From Yamadazyma tenuis (Eukaryota > Ascomycota > Pichiomycetes > Serinales > Debaryomycetaceae), in NCBI RefSeq assembly GCF_029203305.1, contig NC_089462.1, positions 1,116,001 to 1,180,000 of the forward strand: a stretch of DNA of 64,000 bases, in the 5' to 3' direction. Position 1 is the first letter of the stretch. The number at the start of each line of letters is the position of its first letter. The notes under the pieces were generated by a model. It was not told the origin of the DNA and made no database searches. It saw nothing but the letters and a program-made list of their open reading frames with translations. Position numbers and translations under genes: made by a program. This document shows positions 9,248 through 18,664 of this stretch, in pieces.

Positions 9248-10471
9248 CTATTCAATATTAGAGTATATACTTGCACTGAAGGCATCAAGGCATTCTAGGT
9301 CATTTATATGGTTAATGTAATCGTTACCAGCCAATTCATTATCGTTAATATTCTCGTTACTGTTGGAGGTGGCGGTACTGTTGTTGCAGAGGATTTCACA
9401 CTGAATTGATAATTGGGCCAACAAATTGGCCAACTTCAAGTTCATGTTACCACTTAATGGAGATAGATTGGAATTCAACGTTTGTAAGCAAGAGTGAACC
9501 ATTTGAGACAAGTTATTGGCGAAAACATCACTGCTGGTAATAAGGTTGGTTTCGTTTATCAACTTCAAAAATTCGTCATTGTACTCATTGATTAATGATG
9601 GGGTTGTGTTGAGTAGCGTCAAGTTTAAATCATCAAAGTTAGGCCAGATCGTGCTTATGACCAATTCTTTATCAGCATTTATGGAGTCAACCGTATCAGC
9701 AAGTAAAACTGAAAAGTCGTTCAAGGACATCTCTGTTCTGGCATTGATCAGACGGAACTTGCTTTCAACTTTACTTTCGATTTCATAATTAAGAGCCACC
9801 CACCCCTTGTTCAAGAGCCACCAACTAAGACTCAAATAGCTCTGTTCAATCAAGTAAATCTCGTTATTGTCTACCGAATCTGGCTTGGATCCATTGGTCA
9901 TCAAAATGGCACTTTGCAAGTAAGACTTTCTGGCCAAGATATTCAATTGTAAACGAGTTAAGAGCAACAATGAGGAAATGGAGTAAATTAATGTCAAGAA
10001 TCTAGTAACAGTTTTGATCTTTAACAACCGCCATAATTCGGTCTTGGACTTATTCAAATACAAAGACAAATCGTTATCATTGGCATTGGAGTGTAAAATC
10101 AAATTGTCGGTGGTTAATAAGCTGTCACTGATTTCCTTGGGGATAGAGCTTGAGGAGGCGCTCAAGTTGGATTTCTTTAATTTCAACGCTTTGGTGATCA
10201 TCTCAGTTGGCGAGTTATCGATGATTGGTGGAACCAATACCGGCAAGAGAGCGATCAACGTGTAGTAACAGTCATTTTGAGTTTGGATGAATCTTCTCTT
10301 AATCTGTTCTTTGATAAATAACTCTTGCCTGAGGGAATCCTGAAAGCTTCTGAGTTTCTTGACAACAAAATGATTAATCAAATAGTATAATGAGACAGAA
10401 AGTGTAGATGCGATTATTATCTTACGCTTGTTTCGATTGAAGAAGCCACTTAAGGACGAAAAAATTGCCAT
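9248..10471 (-). CDS. PEX3: Peroxisome biogenesis factor Pex3
   Basis: 407 aa. The N-terminus has the Pex3 pattern: a short leader, the basic NRNKRKIII, then one membrane segment at about residues 17-34, followed by a long cytosolic part with F.K.QIKRRF..TQ.DC. Conserved stretches include LWRLLKIKTVTRFLTLIYSISSLLLLTRLQLNILARKSYL, matching the family core. Pex3 is the peroxisomal membrane anchor that docks Pex19 with its membrane-protein cargo and, in yeasts, Inp1 and the pexophagy receptor. The C-terminal third is Asn-rich and diverged. About 1.2 kb of intergenic DNA separates it from the divergent SurE gene. Confidence 0.9.
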   Translation of the reverse strand: MAIFSSLSGFFNRNKRKIIIASTLSVSLYYLINHFVVKKLRSFQDSLRQELFIKEQIKRRFIQTQNDCYYTLIALLPVLVPPIIDNSPTEMITKALKLKKSNLSASSSSIPKEISDSLLTTDNLILHSNANDNDLSLYLNKSKTELWRLLKIKTVTRFLTLIYSISSLLLLTRLQLNILARKSYLQSAILMTNGSKPDSVDNNEIYLIEQSYLSLSWWLLNKGWVALNYEIESKVESKFRLINARTEMSLNDFSVLLADTVDSINADKELVISTIWPNFDDLNLTLLNTTPSLINEYNDEFLKLINETNLITSSDVFANNLSQMVHSCLQTLNSNLSPLSGNMNLKLANLLAQLSIQCEILCNNSTATSNSNENINDNELAGNDYINHINDLECLDAFSASIYSNIE

Positions 10472-11249
10472 GACTTAAAGTTATTTAATCTGGGGTATAA
10501 CTTTTTGACTTGAGTTTCGTTGGCGTTGATTGTTTCCGCGGCGCACGTCTTTTCATGTGCGCGCAGGCATGACACAAAGAGGGGCCGATCTTGCGGTATC
10601 GCTGGCGAGCATTTAGGGCGGCCAGCCGGGCAGCTGGCACCAATTTCGTTCTAGCTCCTTGGGAAAAGCATATCAACAGTATAAACTTGTAATTGAGCAA
10701 ACAAGATGGTTTGCACGATATTGCTGATTTAAAGTAAAAAATTACTTATTTGTTAACAAGAAAAACCTTGACTTGTAAATTGTAACACCTTCTTCAACTT
10801 TTGCAAATTTTATAAAATTCATTAAATGAAAGTTAAGATCTCCTGTTCCAAGCTCTCACCATTCTGATATTCTCAACACAGCAGTGCATATAGGATTGAA
10901 TAACTCAATTGACAACCTGTGTACCGGAGAGTGTTACCAAAAGAACTCAACGGTATCAGCCTCCTAAACAAGCAGAAGCCGTTTTGTGTCATAAAATTAA
11001 CGATCCCCTTTCCCCGATATTCAGTACATTGCTTCGTTTATCAAGATCCAGTAACAATAGTCTTACTGGGTGTAAATGGTTCACTCGTATACTTTTCTTT
11101 AGGAAACGAGGCACATGTGCCAACTGGGTGAACGGGATTTGGACTTCGGCATAACTTCGGGTTGTTACGAGAACATATCCTTTGAACAATAGAAGTATAA
11201 TAGGGGAGAACTATAACCCCCTTTACCCAATTAAGTAGAGGTATGGTCT

Positions 11250-11255
11250 AACGTG
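11250..11255 (-). promoter_or_regulatory. Possible Pho4 site (CACGTT)
   Basis: Reads CACGTT on the minus strand, about 400 bp upstream of the SurE-like gene. Weak alone; noted because a stronger copy lies at 11542. Confidence 0.25.
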
Positions 11256-11541
11256 GTTAGGTGGATTTTTAGGCTTAGCCCATGTGGCCAGGCTAGGTAC
11301 AGGTCTGGGATTTTTGAATTGATGAAAAAACTGTGTTTCAAAGCAATTGTAGAGTCCATCACTTCAATTCCCTTGGTCTATGAACCTTCAGTGCTTTGAA
11401 CAACCCCAAATGGGTAGGTGTCACCGGTTTAAGCAAGTCATTCCAGCTGCCATGAGAAAAGATTTACGTTTTGACAGAACGGGGGAATATACAGGACCGT
11501 AATTCACTTTCAGATTGCAGCATTTCACCTCATAACTTTAC

Positions 11542-11550
11542 CACGTTGGG
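11542..11550 (+). promoter_or_regulatory. Possible Pho4 site (CACGTTGGG)
   Basis: CACGTT followed by GGG, about 100 bp upstream of the ATG of the secreted SurE-like phosphatase. The core resembles the Pho4 sites of yeast acid phosphatase promoters. Fits a phosphate-starvation role but is untested. Confidence 0.4.
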
Positions 11551-11595
11551 CAGATGTCTCATCTCCGACACCTATTATTTCGAAATGGCAGAAAC

Positions 11596-11603
11596 TATAA
11601 ATA
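11596..11603 (+). promoter_or_regulatory. TATA box of the SurE-like gene
   Basis: TATAAATA about 50 bp upstream of the ATG at 11651, a typical element for a regulated yeast gene. Confidence 0.5.
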
Positions 11604-11650
11604 TGCATCCATATCCCACATGATTGACACATTTATCAAAATCAAGAACA

Positions 11651-12616
11651 ATGCATTTTACCACATTCTTCTTCTTGTTATCGGCAGTGTTCGCCAAGAA
11701 TATCTTGATGTCTAACGATGATGGTTTCGCAGCAACAAATATTAGAGCCCTTTACAGAGACTTGAAAGCTGATGGTCACAATGTTATCATGGTAGCTCCA
11801 GTTTCCCAGAGATCCGGATGGGGTGGGAAGTTCGATGTTCCTTACACCAAGGACTTGTTGACCGATGGTGAATTTGGTTACAGAGTTAAGGGAGACCCTG
11901 CTTGGGGATACGAGCCCGATGACATGAACATCTGGTACTTCAACGGGACCCCAGCATCTTGCGTTTCTTTCGGGTTGGAATACGTGATTCCAAAGTACTT
12001 CAGCAACTTCACCGTTGACTTGGTTGTCAACGGTCCTAATGAAGGTTTGAACTTGGGTCCAGGTACTTACACTGGCTCTGGTACTATTGGTGCCACTTAC
12101 AATTCGGTTTACCACGGTCTTCCAGCCATCGCAATTTCTGCTTCCAATAGCAACAACTCCTTCTATAAGGACTCTTTGGATGACGACCCAACCAACCCAG
12201 CCAACATCAATTCCAAGGTGTCGGTTAAGTTGATTGACGAACTCTTCAAAGCCCAAGGTGACAATTCCAGAGTGTTACCATTAGGCGTGGGTTTGAACGT
12301 TAACATTCCATTGGTTGGTTCTCAATCCGTCAACGGAAGCTGTACCTCTCCCAAATTTGTTTTCAGCAGAATTACTGGTTTGGACTCTGATGTCTCCAAG
12401 ATTACCTACAACGAAACCACCGGTTTGGTTGGAACCACCTACGTCTATGAAGAAGCCTTAAGAACCTGTTACAATGGTGACTGTTCTTTGCCATCTGAAG
12501 CTGCTGTGTCGCAAGAATGGAACTGTTCCACTGCTGTATCTGTTTTCCAGATTGACTACGATGCTACTTTGGTGTTACAGAGCCAAGTCCAGGGATTGCT
12601 ACACGAACTTTTCTAG
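11651..12616 (+). CDS. Secreted SurE-like acid phosphatase/nucleotidase
   Basis: 321 aa from the first ATG of the frame (the frame is open further up only from a TTG). Residues 1-15 (hydrophobic, ending in VFA) form a signal peptide, so the protein should enter the secretory pathway. The mature part starts directly with the SurE metal motif ILMSNDDGF, followed by VAP...RSG, FNGTPASCV and the glycine-rich NGPNEGLNLG..TYTGSGTIGA block. SurE proteins are metal-dependent phosphatases acting on nucleotides and other phosphate monoesters; secreted versions are known as acid phosphatases in yeasts. Several N-glycosylation sequons and paired cysteines in the C-terminal third fit secretion. Upstream Pho4-like sites suggest phosphate control. 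Confidence 0.85.
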   Translation: MHFTTFFFLLSAVFAKNILMSNDDGFAATNIRALYRDLKADGHNVIMVAPVSQRSGWGGKFDVPYTKDLLTDGEFGYRVKGDPAWGYEPDDMNIWYFNGTPASCVSFGLEYVIPKYFSNFTVDLVVNGPNEGLNLGPGTYTGSGTIGATYNSVYHGLPAIAISASNSNNSFYKDSLDDDPTNPANINSKVSVKLIDELFKAQGDNSRVLPLGVGLNVNIPLVGSQSVNGSCTSPKFVFSRITGLDSDVSKITYNETTGLVGTTYVYEEALRTCYNGDCSLPSEAAVSQEWNCSTAVSVFQIDYDATLVLQSQVQGLLHELF

Positions 12617-12714
12617 ATAGATACCCAAATTACCTAAAAGTTTCCTTTGTTTCCGTTAAACTTTCGAATATTGTAGTTTAATAAAATCTTATTGTCTATT
12701 AGTTCTATAAACCC

Positions 12715-14001
12715 TCACAATTTGGATTTGATGAATTTGATTTCCTCCAAGTTGTAATGAGGCCTTGGGAATCTACTCTTTGTATTAGCACCATTATCAA
12801 AAGATGGATTGGATCTCCACTTCCAGGTCTCAGACAAATCAGCAGGCAACGCACCGTTGACCTTTTGGGAAATATACTTTCCAATCGTTGGCAAAAACTT
12901 GAAAGCATGACTCGAATCACCAGTAGCTACGATAACGTCTTTGTAGTATGGGCACTCATCGATGAGAAAATAAGAGTCACACGAGTCTGCAATCCAACAA
13001 ACTTTGGAATCCACTAATTCGTGGTCTGCGAGCTCAGGTACTACCAAATTCAAAAGCACTTTAATATCTTTCTCGTGTCCCAATGGAAATGTTTCGTTGG
13101 GGTGATCCACGGTGTATCTTGGAGCTCTTAATTTGTTTCCAGCTTCGAATGGGTGATCAATTTCAGCCCAAGCATCACATGTAGTAACTCCGATCTTGAT
13201 CACATGATCAACCTTGTCAGGAGGGAAGAAATAACCATACTCGGCGCTGAAGAAAATAGGCATATCCTTGTATTTTTCATATTCAGCATCTGTTAACTTG
13301 ATGTGGGTGACAAAGGTTCCAAATACTTTTGTCTGGTTGTCCAATGGAATAATCAAACCAGTGCTGGCACCGGCAGTAACAACTATTTTTTTAGCCGTGA
13401 AAATCTTACCAGATTTTACTCTTACCTCATTACTTTTGATGCTAACAGCTCTTCCATCGTCACCAAACACAAATTGAGCACCGGATGTGGTGGCTCGTTC
13501 ATATACAGCTTTCAAAGCATCGGCGGACAACCCGGTTCCACAATCAGCATTATAAGTAGAGTTAAACTTAGCAGGAAGATTATTCTTCTTAAAGTGACTA
13601 ATGGTATCAGCAACTTGTTTAGGAGTAGTAAGCTTTTCGAAGCTTTGCGTCACTCCAAGTTTGGCCAAAATTTCAAGACTTTTGTTTTCATATTGGCTTC
13701 TAATTGAGGTGCTATCACCAGGGGTTAATGTCAATCTGCCACTTTTCACGAAATAAGGTTTATATAGTTCATCATTTTCCCAGCATCTTAAAGCTTCAAC
13801 CGCCAACTTGGCAGATAATTCATCAGGATATTCCACACGAATGATCTTATTGTAATCCTTAGCAGCCGATAATTCAGAAGGTACTGGATAAGCATCAAGT
13901 CCAAGCACTTTATGACCCTGCTTGGATAACTCCAAACAGGTCAGAAGGCCAAAGACTCCACATCCAACCACCAACACATCATAATCGTAATCGTCACTCA
14001 T
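12715..14001 (-). CDS. Peroxisomal FAD-dependent amino-acid oxidase (fructosyl-amino acid / saccharopine / pipecolate oxidase family)
   Basis: 428 aa. Residues 8-37 form the Rossmann FAD site (VLVVGCGVFGLLTCLELSKQG). The C-terminal block CWIADSCDSYFLIDECP..KDVIVATGDSSHAFKFLP.IGKYI is typical of monomeric sarcosine oxidase-like enzymes, especially fructosyl-amino acid, saccharopine and pipecolate oxidases, where the CW cysteine is the usual covalent flavin link. The last three residues are SKL, a perfect PTS1, so the H2O2-forming reaction should occur in peroxisomes. The exact amine substrate cannot be read from sequence. It is transcribed away from an adjacent Zn2Cys6 regulator; the shared promoter contains four GATAAG sites and a CGG-N5-CCG element, pointing to nitrogen-regulated catabolism. 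Confidence 0.85.
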   Translation of the reverse strand: MSDDYDYDVLVVGCGVFGLLTCLELSKQGHKVLGLDAYPVPSELSAAKDYNKIIRVEYPDELSAKLAVEALRCWENDELYKPYFVKSGRLTLTPGDSTSIRSQYENKSLEILAKLGVTQSFEKLTTPKQVADTISHFKKNNLPAKFNSTYNADCGTGLSADALKAVYERATTSGAQFVFGDDGRAVSIKSNEVRVKSGKIFTAKKIVVTAGASTGLIIPLDNQTKVFGTFVTHIKLTDAEYEKYKDMPIFFSAEYGYFFPPDKVDHVIKIGVTTCDAWAEIDHPFEAGNKLRAPRYTVDHPNETFPLGHEKDIKVLLNLVVPELADHELVDSKVCWIADSCDSYFLIDECPYYKDVIVATGDSSHAFKFLPTIGKYISQKVNGALPADLSETWKWRSNPSFDNGANTKSRFPRPHYNLEEIKFIKSKL

Positions 14002-14099
14002 GGGTTATGTCCTACGTAATGCCAACCACAAGGTTATATAGGTGAAAAGATGGGTGCGTACACTAATTCAAGTCCAAAGTGGTGCAACCTGAAAGTTGC

Positions 14100-14562
14100 G
14101 ATAAGATCTGTCGGGAACGCCGCATTCAAACGCGCGGTCGGGATGTCCGACAAAAACCTAATAATCCAGCGGAAATGGAAGTCGATAGTCGGAGTTCAGT
14201 AATTGGCTACTCCAGCTACGATTACCCTCAACGAGACCAAGGTTTCGGGCTTATCTTGGGCGCCTAAAAAATCTAATCAGTCTTATCTAGAGGAGTTCCA
14301 GATAGTGGTTTGAACAATGACGACGGAGAAGAGTTGTACTTCGTTGTGGAGTCAGGCATTTTTTCATACATCTGACACGCCTTAAAAGCCAGCTGCAAAT
14401 TTAACGTCGTATTCCAAGTTTCTAGTTTTCGGGTACGCAGAAGAGGCAAGTATCACCTTATGATATATACATCGGTTCTTGGAATGCTGTAGGGGAACAA
14501 TATTGATTCTGATCTGGTAATATCTCGGCTCTTACGTATTACATCCTTTTATATATCTTATC
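14100..14562. promoter_or_regulatory. Cluster of four GATAAG sites in the oxidase/regulator promoter
   Basis: GATAAG occurs at 14100-14105 (+) and, on the minus strand, at 14250-14255, 14282-14287 and 14557-14562, all inside the 652-bp divergent promoter. Such clusters are binding sites of the Gln3/Gat1/Gzf3/Dal80 GATA factors that impose nitrogen catabolite repression. A GATA factor of this type is encoded at 55677 in this window. Confidence 0.5.
14139..14149. promoter_or_regulatory. CGG-N5-CCG inverted repeat, likely Zn2Cys6 binding site
   Basis: CGG-GATGT-CCG, extended to a TCGG...CCGA palindrome (14138-14150). Inverted CGG triplets are the classic target of dimeric zinc-cluster factors. 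The same arrangement recurs in the permease/OXP1 promoter at 18563. A further GTCGGAG half-site is at 14188-14194. Confidence 0.5.
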
Positions 14563-14653
14563 AGATCGTGTGCGCGGCCTGCATCTCTCTCCATTCGGTG
14601 ACTTTTTTGGAGTGGGCATCATATAATTTACTTTCAAGAGTATTTCGCATACA

Positions 14654-16594
14654 ATGGAACCTGAAGGGCAGACTAAAAAGCGTAGAGTGTTAGCTGCTTG
14701 TGTCAAGTGTAAACTGAGAAAGAAAAAAGTATGTGAATTTGCGGCTTGATGCATTATCATATCTCTATTTACTAACGGCTTATAGTGTGATGGGAAGCTT
14801 CCTTCCTGTTCGGTATGTCAGTCCTTGGGAATACCCTGTGTGTACTCGGAAACGAACCTCCAAGTATATCAAACTAGTATGATTCAGCAGATCGACAAGA
14901 TAAATCAACTCGAGGACCTGATGAGAAGTTTGAACGAAGAGTTAGCGATGTTGAAATCAGGCATTTTGAACTCTCAAGTTAACGAGTCTACAAACTACCA
15001 GGAAAAGCTACAGGCACAAGCATTCGTGGATCCTTTGTTGGCTCTTGTAAAGCATCCTCCCAGCGAAAGCTTGTACATTGGGCCATCTGCTGTTATCTCT
15101 AAAGTTCATGCCATTCGGAAGATTCTCACCAATGACAAGGATATCATCAAGAATCCATTGTACCAAATCAAACACAAGCCCATTGAAGAGGTACGTGAAT
15201 ATCCCCCCGCAAAGGGCACAGAAGACTTATTTGTTGAATGTTATTTGACATTTTCTAGAAACAGATACCATTTCATTGAAAAATCAGATGTCACAAAGAT
15301 ATTCAGTAAGACACCCTTGACAAGAGACAAGTGGGAAACATTTGTGACCTATATTGTTTTGGCCAATGGGTGTAGGATGGCAGAATTGGCCAAATTAGCC
15401 ATGCTGCCCTCTCCAAAATTCTATTTTGAAAAGGCGTTTGAGATGCTTGGTCAGCTACCAGTTTTGAATCCAATGCAACAGATCCAAGTTTGTATGTCCC
15501 TTGCGTTGTATCTACATTACAGCTATGATTATCTCAACCCATTTGTCATGAATGTATGGGAGCTTTCCGGGATGGCCATAAGAAAAATGGTTCAATTGGG
15601 TTATCATAAAGCCAGACCCATAGATTTGAAAACATGTATACAAGTGGAGCTTGAAAAGAGACTCTTTTGGTCTGTGTATGCGTTTGACCGACTTCTTACT
15701 CTTTCTTTGGGTCGTCCAGCTTCCCTTCCTGATTCAGAAATAGAAGTACCCTTCCCATTGAGTCTCGAGAGTGTGGATGAATTCTCAAATGAACTAATAC
15801 TTCAATGGCAACAACAACAAGAATCGGAAGCTGACTTTAAGCTTCCTGTAACTTCTATAACATACCTCGTTGAAACATGCCGAGTCAGGGCCATTGAGAG
15901 CAGGATTAATAATTTTGCCTATGGGGAAAAATCACAGGATCAGGAAGATTTCAATACGATAAACAACTCATTGGAAGCGTGGATTTCCAACGTTCCATCT
16001 AGAAAGGAGTTTAGTGAAGGATTAAGAAACGAAGTGCCGTTTGACTACTTGCTTCTTCTATACCACAGAGCCAAGTTGTTCTTGCTATTACCCAAGATTA
16101 CATCTTCGGTAAAGACTGATGTTGCAAACAGACACTCAATATTGTTGCAGACACTAACAGCTTCAGGAGGCATTTGTAAGGCATTCAAGAAGATTCAAAG
16201 GGACTCCATTTTTGGATTCAGTACGTTTTCTTTGCACACGATTTTCTTGGCCGGTGTGACATTAATATACTGTATTTGGGCAATGGAAAGACCTCCATAC
16301 ATTAAAGCTCACAACGATTTGAGGGCATGTTCCAATCTTCTCTATTCTTTCTCCGAAAGAGCCAGTGAAGCAGAAATATATCGGGTGTTGTTCGAAAACT
16401 TGGCTGAAAGCATCTTGTACAATGCTGATGTTGAAGAGCCAACACACGAAGAAGAACAGTTGAGCAACGATAACTTGGATATACAGCTTATAACAGAAGA
16501 CTTGTTTGATGATAGTAGACTTGATCTCAACTTCACATTTGACGAGGATTTCTGGACGAAGTTAGATTCAAAACTCACTACTAAGCTAACGTGA
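14654..16594 (+). CDS. Zn2Cys6 transcription factor, two exons (14654-14728, 14786-16594)
   Basis: 627 aa after removing one intron. The zinc cluster spans the splice junction: C16, C19, C26, C33, C36, C43 (spacing 2-6-6-2-6), with C26 the first codon of exon 2. Residue 21 is a CTG codon; serine fits the usual C..C.S.K.KCDG pattern. A short coiled coil follows (residues about 55-80), and the middle has the fungal-specific factor domain (KRLFWSVYAFDRLLTLSLGRPASLPD). Acidic residues dominate the C-terminus, a likely activation region. It lies between an amino-acid oxidase and a DAL5-type permease/oxoprolinase pair and is a good candidate for their pathway-specific activator. Unspliced RNA stops after seven intron codons. 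Confidence 0.85.
14729..14785 (+). other. Intron within the zinc-cluster gene
   Basis: 57 bp, phase 0: 5' GTATGT, branch sequence TACTAAC at 14770-14776 and 3' TATAG. All three match the yeast consensus. Its removal joins K25 to C26 of the zinc cluster; without it the reading frame hits TGA. Confidence 0.95.
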
Positions 16595-16738
16595 ATTATC
16601 TTGTTTTGTGTATTGAATATTTAATAGATACATATTGGAAAGTTGGCTACACACCAGGGAACTTGAGGTTGATTCACCTCTTGTACCCTATGAAGAATTG
16701 AAATCGCATGTTCTATCAAAGACAGGGACTAGATCTAA

Positions 16739-18331
16739 TCACCAGGTGTATCTGAAATCTTTGTTTTCTCTATCAGTCATGTCAATAAAAGCTGAATTTT
16801 CAACCTTCTTGTAGGCGTCTCCCAAAGCATCTCTTTCACTATCTCTTTTTTTGTTGACGGAATAGTTGTAGTACCCAAGGATTGCAATAGTGAACATAGC
16901 ACCAATGTAGAATCCCACTAAACAGTATTTAGCGGTTGGGTAGTTTGGAGCTTCAGATGCAAGGAATGTTTGTGGACCCACAGCAGAAGAGAAACAGAAT
17001 CCAACCAAATAAATACCGTTACAAACGACTTTTTTGGTTCTTCCAGCGATATCAGCAGATAAACCAGTAAGAGCTGTGACCATGGAAATTGGCGAGAAAC
17101 CAATGAGATAGAAACCGGCCAAAGCAGCGTACTTATTCTTGGAAAAACATAACATACACCCACCCATCAAGGCGAAGCAAAGACCGATTAAAGCAACAAT
17201 TGTTGGGTGTTTAATCAACCTTTTGGAGTTGAGGATACCGATTAGAGACAATCCAAAGAGTTGAACCACCCCAGTTGGAGCTTTCATCAACAATGCCTTT
17301 TCAGTATCAAATTCAAATTCTGTATTCAACAAAATGGATCCATAAGCAGTGATACCCGAGTTAGGAAGTTCAATACAAATTGCAAGCATGGCAAACAAGT
17401 AAGCTCTTGGTTCCAAAAATGCTTCTTTAACCTGATGCCATTTAAAATCTTTGGTACCAAACCCTTGTTCATTATCTCTGATCCTTTCTACTGTCAACAA
17501 CTTATCCTCTTCACTTAACCACCAGGCTTGTGTCGGAAGATCTGGAACAACCAAAACCATTGCCACTGCCAACACCATAGTGACTACTCCAAGAATCAAA
17601 AAAAGAGATCTCCATGAGGTCAAAACCCAGTTGGTAGCATCCTTTTCAATTCCATAAGCTACCACCGACCCGAGAATGTTACCAAAACCAGTTCCAGCGT
17701 AGATAAATGCCATCCTCTTGAACTGTTCATCCTTACGGTAGAAGTTGTTACCCATCAAAGACAATCCGGTAAGAAGGGGAGCTTCAAAGATACCGAGAAA
17801 AAGACGACATACCATAATGGCTGGGTATGTGAACACTGCAGCATGCATAGCCAATACAAATCCCCAAAGGAAAATATAGGCACATAATGTCTTCACCAAT
17901 GGGAATTTTTGCAAGGTCCAAGAACCAGGGAAAGCCCAAGCTAAATAAGCAATGTAGAAACCAGTGGTAAGCCAACTGTACATGGTACCTACCATGGGAC
18001 CAATATCTTTAACACCCATAATAGCCGAATAACCAAGGGTACTACGATCCATAAACTGAACCCCATACATAACTGTCATAAATGGCAAGACAATCATGTC
18101 AACTTTTCTAAGAATACGTTTTTCAGCTTCAGGCGTCAATACCATATCCTTGGTAATATCAGCATATTTCATGGCGAAATCGACCTTTTTGAGGTTAACA
18201 GCCTCTTGCTCTTCTAAAGAAAAGGCTTCCACAGTAACACCTCCATTTTTTTCATTCGAATCTGATACTCCCATGTTGGTAGAACTAGAGTCAGAAGTTG
18301 CAACTACAGAGGAAATAATTTTGTCACTCAT
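16739..18331 (-). CDS. MFS permease of the allantoate/anion:cation symporter (DAL5) family
   Basis: 530 aa with about 12 hydrophobic segments between residues 75 and 500 and a soluble N-terminal tail. Family features include the early RKVDMIVLPFMTVMYGVQFMDRSTLGYSAIMG block in and after the first segment, CRLFLGIFEAPLLTG, and the ending WWLSEEDK in the central loop, all typical of Dal5-like anion symporters. These transport allantoate, ureidosuccinate, nicotinate, dipeptides and other carboxylates across the plasma membrane. It is divergently paired, 333 bp apart, with 5-oxoprolinase, so 5-oxoproline (pyroglutamate) is the most economical guess for the substrate. Convergent with the zinc-cluster regulator. 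Confidence 0.85.
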   Translation of the reverse strand: MSDKIISSVVATSDSSSTNMGVSDSNEKNGGVTVEAFSLEEQEAVNLKKVDFAMKYADITKDMVLTPEAEKRILRKVDMIVLPFMTVMYGVQFMDRSTLGYSAIMGVKDIGPMVGTMYSWLTTGFYIAYLAWAFPGSWTLQKFPLVKTLCAYIFLWGFVLAMHAAVFTYPAIMVCRLFLGIFEAPLLTGLSLMGNNFYRKDEQFKRMAFIYAGTGFGNILGSVVAYGIEKDATNWVLTSWRSLFLILGVVTMVLAVAMVLVVPDLPTQAWWLSEEDKLLTVERIRDNEQGFGTKDFKWHQVKEAFLEPRAYLFAMLAICIELPNSGITAYGSILLNTEFEFDTEKALLMKAPTGVVQLFGLSLIGILNSKRLIKHPTIVALIGLCFALMGGCMLCFSKNKYAALAGFYLIGFSPISMVTALTGLSADIAGRTKKVVCNGIYLVGFCFSSAVGPQTFLASEAPNYPTAKYCLVGFYIGAMFTIAILGYYNYSVNKKRDSERDALGDAYKKVENSAFIDMTDRENKDFRYTW

Positions 18332-18453
18332 AATGGGGAGATGTAGTTTACCAGCCAGAACTATTATAAATATTTATCCATATGGAAAATCTGCTTCTTA
18401 AATGTTTCTACTTTGTGCCGGCATCAACCGTTTTTCGCGATCGCCTTCAGGCA

Positions 18454-18538
18454 CTTATCTGACTTCTGCTAATTTAGGCAGGATGCAGATCTGCCATCTT
18501 TTGTCGGAGAAAGCGCTTTCGCAGTTCCCGACCTTATC
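18454..18538 (-). promoter_or_regulatory. Two GATAAG sites in the permease/OXP1 promoter
   Basis: CTTATC at 18454-18459 and 18533-18538 (GATAAG on the minus strand) within the 333-bp divergent promoter. They support control by nitrogen-responsive GATA factors. Confidence 0.45.
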
Positions 18539-18562
18539 TAGAAACTTTCCTGTTTGGTCAGT

Positions 18563-18573
18563 CGGAGATTCCG
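18563..18573. promoter_or_regulatory. CGG-N5-CCG inverted repeat shared with the oxidase/regulator promoter
   Basis: CGG-AGATT-CCG, about 90 bp upstream of OXP1. It overlaps a GTCGGAG half-site (18561-18567); another lies at 18503-18509. The same spacing occurs at 14139, suggesting one zinc-cluster factor for both promoters. Confidence 0.5.
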
Positions 18574-18664
18574 TAGGTATGAGGTATTCGATAAATGGCT
18601 TCTAAGGTGATTGAATCATATATAGCTTTTAAAACCTCTTACCTAATAACTCAAGAATTCTACC

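Larger units (their letters stand above)
10472..11650. other. Divergent intergenic region PEX3 / SurE-like gene
   Basis: 1.18 kb. Small frames here have no family resemblance and are rejected. Near PEX3 there is a GC-rich inverted repeat, GCGCAC at 10541-10546 and GTGCGC at 10557-10562, with a 10-base spacer. Toward the SurE gene there are Pho4-like sites and a TATA element, listed separately. Confidence 0.5.

Noticed and set aside
10909..11189. Overlapping 66-81-codon frames between PEX3 and the SurE gene
   Set aside because: Frames on both strands over the same DNA, no conserved pattern.
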